64,000 nt of DNA from Taklimakanibacter albus (GTDB lineage: Bacteria > Pseudomonadota > Alphaproteobacteria > Rhizobiales > Aestuariivirgaceae): assembly GCF_016595235.1 (NCBI RefSeq), contig NZ_JAENHL010000004.1, positions 400,343-464,342 of the forward strand, in the 5' to 3' direction. Below are positions 1 to 6,758 of this stretch, piece by piece. Within the stretch, counting starts at the first letter, position 1; each line of letters opens with the position of its first letter. The translations under genes were made by a program, and so were the position numbers. The notes beneath the pieces are model-generated. The model searched no databases and had not been told where the DNA came from. It was given only the letters and a program-made list of their open reading frames with translations.

Positions 1-23
1 TGATCATCGAAGGCAAGCTGTAA
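1..23 (+). CDS. C-terminal end of an upstream gene (perhaps formamidase)
   Basis: Only the last codons are present, reading IIEGKL and then TAA at 21-23. The stop lies 12 nt before the start of the FmdB-type gene, so the two are probably cotranscribed. FmdB proteins were first named beside the formamidase FmdA, which makes FmdA/acetamidase the likeliest upstream gene. Six residues cannot confirm that. Confidence 0.4.
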
Positions 24-35
24 CGGGAGTACGCC

Positions 36-332
36 ATGCCGCTCTATAATTATGTCTGTTCCACCTGTGGCCCCTTCGATGCCTGGTCGCCCATGGCGCA
101 TGCGGACAGCCCCTGCGCCTGTCCCGATTGCAACCGGCCAAGCACCCGCGATGTCGCCGCCCCGCATCTGAGCCTGATGAACGGCACGTTGCGCAAGGCA
201 CTCACCCGCTCGGAGAGCAGCACCAGCGAGCCCAAACGCGTCAAACGCGCCCATCTCGCCAATTGCGGCTGCAAGATGTGCGGCGGGTCCAAGAAATCCT
301 CCCCGATGCGGCGTTGGATGATCGGCCACTAG
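36..332 (+). CDS. FmdB-family zinc ribbon protein
   Basis: This 98-residue protein opens with MPLYNYVCSTCG, the typical start of FmdB-family putative regulatory proteins. Two cysteine pairs (C8/C11 and a CPDC further on) can form a small zinc ribbon, and a second cysteine cluster, CGCKMCGG, lies near residue 80. The rest is basic and low in hydrophobicity, with no signal peptide or membrane segment. The family was linked to control of formamidase/amide genes in methylotrophs, but its molecular role is unknown. The start follows a good GGGAG ribosome binding site and lies 12 nt after the preceding stop. A strong hairpin terminator at 360-384 closes the unit. Confidence 0.8.
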   Translation: MPLYNYVCSTCGPFDAWSPMAHADSPCACPDCNRPSTRDVAAPHLSLMNGTLRKALTRSESSTSEPKRVKRAHLANCGCKMCGGSKKSSPMRRWMIGH

Positions 333-359
333 CAGGCTAAAGGTCATCGCCGCACCCTT

Positions 360-384
360 GGCCCGGGCATTGCCCGGGCCTTTT
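360..384 (+). terminator. Rho-independent terminator after the FmdB-type gene
   Basis: A perfect 9-bp stem (GGCCCGGGC/GCCCGGGCC) with a 3-nt loop is followed by TTTT. It sits 28 nt after the stop codon of the FmdB-family gene. Confidence 0.8.
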
Positions 385-467
385 GATTTGGCTATGGAAC
401 CGGCAAAGTTCCGTCACACTTCTCAGCCAGTTTCGCCAGATAACAACCGGTCAGGGGATCGTCCGCC

Positions 468-710
468 ATGAAGCTCTTCCTTCTCGCCCTCGCTTTGCTG
501 GCGGCCACTGCGGTGCCGGCTTTCGCCAAACCCTGCGACGATGAAGTCAAGCAGGTCCAGGCGGCGCTGGGCTCGGCCCAGATCTCCGATGACGAGCGCG
601 CCCAGGTTCAGGACATGGCCAAGCAGGCCGCCCAGCTCTGCGCCGCCGGCAATGACCAGGAGAGCATCGACGTTTCCGCCGAAGCCAAGGCGGTGCTGAA
701 TATAGACTGA
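468..710 (+). CDS. Small secreted protein of unknown function
   Basis: This is an 80-residue protein with a clear Sec signal peptide (MKLFLLALALLAATAVPAFA, cleavage after AFA). The mature part is about 60 residues, acidic and rich in Ala, Gln and Asp. It has two cysteines, one near the mature N terminus (KPCDD) and one near residue 63 (QLCAA), which could form a disulfide in the periplasm. The region between them is predicted helical. I do not recognise a named family. It is monocistronic, lying between the terminator at 360-384 and a palindromic intergenic patch. Function cannot be inferred. Confidence 0.65.
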   Translation: MKLFLLALALLAATAVPAFAKPCDDEVKQVQAALGSAQISDDERAQVQDMAKQAAQLCAAGNDQESIDVSAEAKAVLNID

Positions 711-794
711 CGGTCTGCGGCGCTCTTGCAATGATGGGCGGAGCCGGGAAATACCAGGCTCGTGAGCGTGTGCCGGAGAGGTCGAATGAGAAAA

Positions 795-895
795 ATCAGA
801 AAATTCCCTGTTGTTCCCTGCAGATCCGCTGTTGTTCCGCTGTAAATTCCCCTGCAAATTACAGCGGAATTTTCGGAAATCCGCTGTTCTTTTCT
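795..895. repeat. Intergenic palindromic repeat patch
   Basis: This AT-richer stretch contains an inverted repeat, TTCCGCTGTAA at 835-845 and TTACAGCGGAA at 859-869. It also holds a 10-bp direct repeat ATCCGCTGTT (824-833 and 879-888) and two copies of TTCCCTG (804-810 and 814-820). It lies between two convergent genes, encodes nothing, and looks like a degenerate multi-copy intergenic element. Confidence 0.55.
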
Positions 896-1814
896 AGACC
901 GTGATGACACCGGCGGAGACGCGCACCGCCTGGCCGCCAACGCGCACTTCGGTTAGATCGCCCTTCGCCACATCCGCTTCGAGCACGAGATCGCTCGGCC
1001 GCTTCATCTCATAGCCTTGCTCGATCACGAAGCGATGCTTGCCGTCCTTAAGCTTGTCCGCGATGAGAAGCTGCCGGGCGAGCAGCGCCGTCGCCGAGCC
1101 GGTCGCCGGATCTTCCGGAATGCCGCCGCCCGGCGCATACATGCGCGAACGGAAAGAGGCATCCTTGCCGTCGCCGCCGCGCGTATAGACATAGGCCGCA
1201 TCGACATAGGCCTCGTGTTTTCCGAGGATGCCCATGAGCGCGCTCCAGGCCGGCTCGCAGACGCGGGATTTTTCCAGGACACTGCGCGATACGACCGGCA
1301 CGAAGAAGAAGGTCGGTCCTCCCTGCAGGAGGATCGGCGCATGACCCGCAAAGCCGATCTCATCCGCCGACAGTCCGAGTGCCGCCGCAATGGCGGCTTT
1401 GTCCGGACCGTCGTCAACTTTCACCGGCACCACCGGCGCCTTGAACATGCCATGCGGCACGTCGCCTATACGCGTCACCTTGACCGGCACGAGGCCCGCA
1501 ACCTCCTCGAGCCGGATCTCGGTCTCGAAGGAGCAGCCGGGCTTGTTCTTCATCTCGGCGAGCAGGATGGCGCAGCCGAGCGTCGGATGGCCGGCGAAGG
1601 GCATCTCGCCACCCGGGAAGAAGATGCGCACCTTGGCGGTGTTGTTGGGATCGGCGGGCTTCATCACGAAGATCGTCTCCGAGAGATTGAACTCGCGGGT
1701 GATCGTCTGCATTTGCTCCGTCGTCAGATGATCGGCATCGTGGACGACCGCCAGCGGATTGCCGCCGAAGCGCTTGTTGGTGAAGACATCGAGGGTGTTG
1801 AATTTGAGTTCCAT
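894..1814 (-). CDS. PhzF-family isomerase/epimerase
   Basis: This 306-residue protein belongs to the PhzF family, which has the diaminopimelate-epimerase fold built of two similar halves. The N-terminal NTLDVFT and GGNPLAVV segments, NLSET (holding the conserved catalytic-type glutamate), GHPTLG and the C-terminal DPATGSAT motif are all visible. Known PhzF members catalyse isomerisations of small metabolites, but most family members have no known substrate. I chose the start at 1814 because upstream residues do not resemble the family. It is the last gene of a minus-strand cluster, 76 nt after a DapF-like gene and downstream of a TAXI-TRAP transporter. Two proteins of the same fold therefore sit side by side, and a shared catabolic pathway is inferred. 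Confidence 0.85.
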   Translation of the reverse strand: MELKFNTLDVFTNKRFGGNPLAVVHDADHLTTEQMQTITREFNLSETIFVMKPADPNNTAKVRIFFPGGEMPFAGHPTLGCAILLAEMKNKPGCSFETEIRLEEVAGLVPVKVTRIGDVPHGMFKAPVVPVKVDDGPDKAAIAAALGLSADEIGFAGHAPILLQGGPTFFFVPVVSRSVLEKSRVCEPAWSALMGILGKHEAYVDAAYVYTRGGDGKDASFRSRMYAPGGGIPEDPATGSATALLARQLLIADKLKDGKHRFVIEQGYEMKRPSDLVLEADVAKGDLTEVRVGGQAVRVSAGVITV

Positions 1815-1890
1815 GGCGGTGATTGGTAATCCGCCGGGCATTTGACCGCAAGTGGAGTATTGCACCCTGACGAATTGTATGGAGGCAATC

Positions 1891-2703
1891 TTAATCGAGC
1901 ATATGCGCCGCGACGGTGCCGGAATAGACCGGCTCGACGGCGCCGGTCAGGACGACCCCGCCGATCCCGTCCCAGTGCACTTCTACGGTTCCGCCGTCGC
2001 ATTCGACCTCGACAGCATGGTCCAGCAGTCCACGCCTGATACCGCCGACAACGGCGCCGCAGGAACAGGAGCCCGATCCGAGGGGTATCCCGCCGCCGCG
2101 CTCCCAGATGCGCAAGCGGATATGGCCACGGTCAATCACCTGGACGAAATGCACATTCGTCCGGCGCGGGAAAAGCGGATCGGCTTCGATCGCCGGTCCG
2201 ACGGCCGCGACATCGATCGCCGCCAGATCATCGACGAAGAAGGTGCAATGCGGATTGCCCATGCTGCAGGCCGTCGGGCCTCCCGCGAGAGGCAACATAT
2301 TTGTGTCGAGTTCGCGTGCGAGTGGAATATCCCGCCAATCGAGAAGCGGCTTTCCCATATCGACGGAAACCGCCCGGCCTGCCCCGCGCCGGCAGGTCAG
2401 CAAGCCGCGATTGGTTCTCAGCACGATCGACGATATACCGGCTTCGTTCATCAGCATGTCCGCGACGCCCCTTGTAGCGCTGCCGCAGGCATCGAGCGCG
2501 GTGCCATCCGGATTCCAGAACACCAATCGCGCGGCCGCGTCGTCGCAATCGAGCATGACGGCAAGCTGATTGAAGCCGATGCCGCGGTTTCGGTCACCCA
2601 GGCGACGAACCAATTCGCTCGCCAGCGGACCGGTCTCACCGCGCCTGTCGACGATGACGAAATCGTCGCCATGCGCATGCATCTTCTGGAAGTGCAGAAC
2701 CAT
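1891..2703 (-). CDS. Divergent DapF-like epimerase with a substituted catalytic cysteine
   Basis: This 270-residue protein is recognisable as a diaminopimelate epimerase relative from the KMHAHGDDFVIVD start, the PDGTALDACGS segment, the GNPHCTFFVDD stretch and the late WERGGG motif. Canonical DapF uses two cysteines, in CGNG and in ACGTGAC. The first is kept here (DACGS), but the second site reads GSGSC, so the catalytic cysteine position is serine. The GET triplet that helps bind substrate has become GIP, and the N-terminal GNDF asparagine is aspartate. It is unlikely to be the housekeeping dapF. It is placed between a TAXI-TRAP permease (74-nt gap) and a PhzF-like gene, suggesting isomerisation or dehydration of an imported acid or amino acid. 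Confidence 0.8.
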   Translation of the reverse strand: MVLHFQKMHAHGDDFVIVDRRGETGPLASELVRRLGDRNRGIGFNQLAVMLDCDDAAARLVFWNPDGTALDACGSATRGVADMLMNEAGISSIVLRTNRGLLTCRRGAGRAVSVDMGKPLLDWRDIPLARELDTNMLPLAGGPTACSMGNPHCTFFVDDLAAIDVAAVGPAIEADPLFPRRTNVHFVQVIDRGHIRLRIWERGGGIPLGSGSCSCGAVVGGIRRGLLDHAVEVECDGGTVEVHWDGIGGVVLTGAVEPVYSGTVAAHMLD

Positions 2704-2777
2704 GAACCGTCTGCTAGCGGTCGAGCTCCGCCGCATCAAGACGCATATTGCATCCTGACGTTTTGTATCGATGCATC

Positions 2778-4877
2778 CTATCGGGCGGCTTCGAGGCGAC
2801 GGTACCGCCAGACATGCACGACCGCGACACTTGCGATGAGAAGCGCCCCCAGCAGCTGCCAGCGATAATCGGGCACCATCATCGCGACACCGCCGAGCAC
2901 GGCCGCGAGTCGCTCGACGCTGCTCGCCGGGCCGGTGATCCAGCCTGCGGCGCCGATGCAGAAGCCGGCCAAGGCCAAGCTCGAGGTCAGCGTGATCATG
3001 ACAATCTGCGTGATGCTGCCCGACAGCAGGAGGCCCATGCCGTCGGGCGACAGGCAGAACATCACCGGCACGACGAAGGCCGGCAGCGTGTATTTCCACG
3101 CCTGCATCATGGTTTTGAAGGGTGAGCCGCCGCAGATGGCGGAGGCGGCGAAAGGCGCCAGCGCGGTCGGCGGCGACACATCCGCCAGCACCGCGTAATA
3201 GAACATGAACATATGCGCGGCCGGCGCCGGCACATCGAGCGAGACGAGCGCCGGGACGAGGATGACGGCGGCGATGATATAGGACGCGGTGACCGGGATC
3301 GCGGTGCCGAGGATCCACATCGCGAAGGCGGCGAGCAGGATGGTCACCGCCAGACTGCCGCCGCCCAGCTCGACGATCTGTCCCGACAATCTGAGGCCGA
3401 GCCCCGTGAGATTGATGATCGATACGATGATGCCGGCGGTGGCGCAGGTGGCGGCGATGCCGACGCAGCCCTTGCCGCCTTCGACCAGCGCGGCGATCAA
3501 TCTCTCCGTCGCCGCATCCGGCGCCCTGCCCTGATGTTTGTCCCAATAATGAAGCGCGATGCTGACGAGGCCGCCGGCGATCAGGCCGAGAAAGGCCGCG
3601 ACCGACAGGCGCTCGCCGCTGAAATAGAGGATGATCGTCAGCACGAGCGCGGCCGCCGCGCCCGGCAGAGTGAGGAGCCTTTGCTCGCGCCGGATCAGGC
3701 TCAGGATCACCGCGATCACGATCGACCAGAACACCGCCATGAAGGCGCTGAGGCCATAGATCAGCAGCACCGCGATCGCCGCGAGCGACAGGAAGTGATA
3801 GCCTTGGCTGGTGGTGAGCTTCCACAGCGACTGGTCGCTGGTCTTGACCGGCTTCACATGGAGGCGGCGCGCATCGGCCTCCACCATCAGCCAGCAGCAG
3901 AGATAGTAGAGCACGGTCGGAATGGTCGCCATCACCAGCACGTCGAGATAGCTGATGTCGAGATATTCGGCGATGATGAAAGCGGCCGCCCCCAGTGTCG
4001 GCGGCGACAGCGTGGCGCCGATGCCGGCAGCGGCGGTGAGCCCGCCGGCGGTGGCCGGATTGTAGCCCGAGCGTTTCAGCATCGGCCAGGACAGCGAGGC
4101 GAGCGTCACGGTGGTCGCCACGCCCGAGCCCGAGACGGTGCCGAGCAGGAAGCCCGACGCCACCACGGCGCGGCCGGGGGCAGCCGGGGCTGGTCTCTTG
4201 CCGAACAGCGCGAAGGCCCAGTCGATGAAAAATTTGCCGGCGCCGCCGCGGTCGAGCACCGCGCCATAGAGCGAGAAGATGATGATGAAGGTCGCCGCCA
4301 CATCGGTCGGCGTCGAGAACAGGCCTTCGAGGGTGAGATAGTTCTGCCCCACGATACGCGCGATCGAGAAGCCGCGATGATTAAAGGGCTCGGGCATGTA
4401 GCGCCCGAAATAAGCATAGAGGAGGAAGGCGGCGGCAATCAGCGGCAAGGCCCACCCCGTTGCGCGCCTTGTCGCCTCGAGCACCAGGAGGATCAATATG
4501 CCGCCGAGCCAGACCTCGATATCGAGCGGCGACGTGGCGCGCATCTTCGTCGCCTCGAGATGCGTCGTGAGATAATAGATCGAGGCGAAGGCGAGCGCGA
4601 TCAGCAGCCAGTCGATGATGCGGACATGGCGGCCCTCGCCCTTCGGGAACAAGGGATAGATGAGGAAGGCCGCGGCCAGCACCAGCCCGACGAAAGTGGC
4701 GCGATAGATCGAGGTGTTGATCGCGAACTGCGTCCAATAGAGCGCATAGAGCGACAGCCCGGCGCAGAGGCCGGCGGCAAGCCAGGCCTCCCAACCGACA
4801 AGCCGGCGCGTCCGCCCGGACTCACTGTCGATCGCCAGCTGGTCGAGCTTGTCCTGGTCGAGCTCCGTCTGCGCCAC
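2778..4877 (-). CDS. TRAP transporter permease, fused 4TM/12TM
   Basis: This 699-residue multi-spanning protein fuses the small (DctQ-like) and large (DctM-like) TRAP permease subunits, the usual arrangement for TAXI-type systems. About four hydrophobic segments in the first 150 residues correspond to the Q part. The remainder has the DctM repeats, including the GTVSGSGVATTVTLASLSWP loop near residue 255 and the PTLGAAAFIIAEY segment. It sits in the inner membrane and couples ion gradients to uptake of substrate captured by the binding protein. The binding-protein gene is only 10 nt upstream, so the two form one transport operon, apparently continuing into the DapF-like and PhzF-like genes. 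Confidence 0.93.
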   Translation of the reverse strand: MAQTELDQDKLDQLAIDSESGRTRRLVGWEAWLAAGLCAGLSLYALYWTQFAINTSIYRATFVGLVLAAAFLIYPLFPKGEGRHVRIIDWLLIALAFASIYYLTTHLEATKMRATSPLDIEVWLGGILILLVLEATRRATGWALPLIAAAFLLYAYFGRYMPEPFNHRGFSIARIVGQNYLTLEGLFSTPTDVAATFIIIFSLYGAVLDRGGAGKFFIDWAFALFGKRPAPAAPGRAVVASGFLLGTVSGSGVATTVTLASLSWPMLKRSGYNPATAGGLTAAAGIGATLSPPTLGAAAFIIAEYLDISYLDVLVMATIPTVLYYLCCWLMVEADARRLHVKPVKTSDQSLWKLTTSQGYHFLSLAAIAVLLIYGLSAFMAVFWSIVIAVILSLIRREQRLLTLPGAAAALVLTIILYFSGERLSVAAFLGLIAGGLVSIALHYWDKHQGRAPDAATERLIAALVEGGKGCVGIAATCATAGIIVSIINLTGLGLRLSGQIVELGGGSLAVTILLAAFAMWILGTAIPVTASYIIAAVILVPALVSLDVPAPAAHMFMFYYAVLADVSPPTALAPFAASAICGGSPFKTMMQAWKYTLPAFVVPVMFCLSPDGMGLLLSGSITQIVMITLTSSLALAGFCIGAAGWITGPASSVERLAAVLGGVAMMVPDYRWQLLGALLIASVAVVHVWRYRRLEAAR

Positions 4878-4887
4878 CAGCCGCGCC

Positions 4888-5871
4888 TCAGCCGGCCGTC
4901 ACACCACGGCTCTTGTAGAATTCGACCGCCGCCGGATGATGCGGAACCGCCGACTTGGCGGCCGCGGCTTCGAGCGTCAGCCGCTTGGCCACCGGATGGA
5001 TCTGCGCCACTTCGGCGAGATTATCGAAGATCGCCGCCAGGATTTCCTTGACCAGCGCGCCATCGAGCGCCTCCGGCACAAGCAGCACATTGTCGACGCC
5101 GAGCACCGGCAGGTCCTCTGCAAGTCCCTCGTAGACACCCTTCTTGAGCGACGAGGGCAGATAGACGCCCGGATATTTCTCGGCAAGGCCGCCGGCGAGA
5201 TCGCCGGTATTGATGAAGGTGATGTCGGCGGCATTGGTCGAGGCGAGGTCCTTGACCGCCGGCGTCGGCACGCCGCCGATCCAGAAGAACACGTCGATCT
5301 TGCCATCCTTCAAGGCGCCGACCGACTCGGCGACGCCGAGATTGTCGCGCGTGACGTCCTTCATCGGGTCGAGCCCCGCCGCCGCCATCACCCGGTCGGC
5401 GATGGATTCGGTCGATGAGCCGGAAGAGCCGACCGAGGCGCGTTTGCCCTTGATGTCGGCGATGGTCTTGATGCCGCTCGATTTCGAGGCGACGGTGTGG
5501 AAGACGCTCGGATAGAGAACGGCGAGTGTGGCGACCTTTTGCGGCCCGACATCCTGATAGGCGTCCGTGCCCTTGAAGCCATCGAAGGCGGAATCGACCG
5601 TCGAGAAGCCGATTTCGGCATCGCCCTTGGCGAGCAGTTTCACATTGTCGACCGAACCGCCCGTCACTTCCGCCGTCGCCTGCATCTCGGGCAGTTTTTC
5701 CGAGAGCAGTTTGGCGAGACCGCCACCATACGGATAGAACACGCCGCCGGTGCCGCCCGTGCCGATCACGATGTAACGCGTCGCCGCCTGGCTCGGTGCG
5801 CTGCCCAGCATCGGCACCAAAGCGGCGCCGCCCATCAGGGCAAACAAGTCGCGGCGTGAAAACTGGCTCAT
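4888..5871 (-). CDS. TAXI-type TRAP solute-binding protein
   Basis: This 327-residue periplasmic receptor begins with a twin-arginine-like leader (MSQFSRRDLFALMGG) ending near PSQAA. The mature protein starts YIVIGTGGTGGVFYPYGGGLA, characteristic of the TAXI family. Further matches are the TGGSVDN segment and the KGKRASVGSSGSSTES segment near the binding site. It delivers substrate to the fused permease encoded 10 nt downstream. The start at 5871 is preceded by a strong GGGGAGGA ribosome binding site. A longer frame upstream lacks the leader-like start. TAXI substrates known so far include glutamate and other dicarboxylates or amino acids, and the substrate here is not evident. Confidence 0.92.
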   Translation of the reverse strand: MSQFSRRDLFALMGGAALVPMLGSAPSQAATRYIVIGTGGTGGVFYPYGGGLAKLLSEKLPEMQATAEVTGGSVDNVKLLAKGDAEIGFSTVDSAFDGFKGTDAYQDVGPQKVATLAVLYPSVFHTVASKSSGIKTIADIKGKRASVGSSGSSTESIADRVMAAAGLDPMKDVTRDNLGVAESVGALKDGKIDVFFWIGGVPTPAVKDLASTNAADITFINTGDLAGGLAEKYPGVYLPSSLKKGVYEGLAEDLPVLGVDNVLLVPEALDGALVKEILAAIFDNLAEVAQIHPVAKRLTLEAAAAKSAVPHHPAAVEFYKSRGVTAG

Positions 5872-5969
5872 GGTGGTTCCTCCCCGGATATTGATTTTCA
5901 TAAGGTCGCTGAGAGTGTTCTCCCAGGCCCGGCCCGTCAAGCGCAATCCTACTTTCGCAAGGGTATTCC

Positions 5970-6692
5970 TTAAGCTCGATCGGCGGTCAAATAACGTGCG
6001 ATTGCAACAGCATAGGCCGGCATTGTTGAATCAAATTGTGAACTCGCTCTGACGATCTCGATATCGCTGAGCTCGTCCTCATGGCCACTGCGCAGATAAT
6101 GCCTCACCGCTTCCGCCAGCATGTCGGCCGGCTGCGCGAAGCGGAACACTTGCGCCACCGACAGGCGCGGCCCGTCGAACACCGCCAGAAGCTCAGCCCT
6201 CTCCGCGTCGGCGGCTTTCAGTCCGGTCTCTTCGGCTAGTTCACGGATAAGCGAGCCCATGACATCGACGCGGCCATCAACGGAGACATCCTTCATTTCG
6301 AGCGAGCCGCCGGGCGGATAGATCTTGCCGGCATTGAGCGTGTGGGACGCCATGCGGCCATAGAGCAAGGCATTGTCGGCCGTGTGAACGATGGCCGAGC
6401 CGAAAACGTTGCTGACGCTCTTGTCGGGCCAGCCCCAGTCGCGCCAGGCGACGAAGCTCGCATAGTCGGTCTTGATGAAGCGGCCGGTGAGCACCGTATC
6501 GGCGACCTTGGCCCCAGCGCAGATCAGCACATCGCCGTTCCAGATACGCGGATTGGCGTCGGCGAGCTTGCGCCAATGTTCGGTGATGCGGAGCTTCTCG
6601 GCCTCCGCGAAGGACCATGATCCGGAATGAAGACGAAGATCGAGCGCGGTGATGGCGACAGGCGTGAGACTCATGGCGGCAAGTCTTGGCAT
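5970..6692 (-). CDS. NUDIX-domain hydrolase
   Basis: This 240-residue protein has a Nudix box around residue 140, with a GGSLE start, an insertion and then RELAEETGL. The glycine-to-RELxEE spacing is longer than the canonical box because of a DVSVDGRVD insertion. The N-terminal 100 residues (WRKLADANPRIWNGDVL) resemble the unstudied Nudix proteins that precede the hydrolase core with a strand-rich domain. The substrate is unknown, and NDP-linked compounds are typical. I chose the ATG at 6692 because a GGAGG lies 4 nt upstream, while the ATG at 6674 has no site. It is divergent from the dehydrogenase at 6759 with a 66-nt shared promoter region. Confidence 0.75.
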   Translation of the reverse strand: MPRLAAMSLTPVAITALDLRLHSGSWSFAEAEKLRITEHWRKLADANPRIWNGDVLICAGAKVADTVLTGRFIKTDYASFVAWRDWGWPDKSVSNVFGSAIVHTADNALLYGRMASHTLNAGKIYPPGGSLEMKDVSVDGRVDVMGSLIRELAEETGLKAADAERAELLAVFDGPRLSVAQVFRFAQPADMLAEAVRHYLRSGHEDELSDIEIVRASSQFDSTMPAYAVAIARYLTADRA

Positions 6693-6758
6693 AGCCCCTC
6701 CACTGGCGCAATTGGTCCGCGATTGGTACACAGTGGTTTCCCTATCCGCAGGACATCC

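Noticed and set aside
3213-5051. Long open frame on the plus strand opposite the TRAP permease
   Set aside because: The product is an Arg/Asp/Glu/His-rich string with no hydrophobic pattern or motif. High-GC antisense frames in codon-biased genes are long by chance, and the minus strand encodes a clear transporter.
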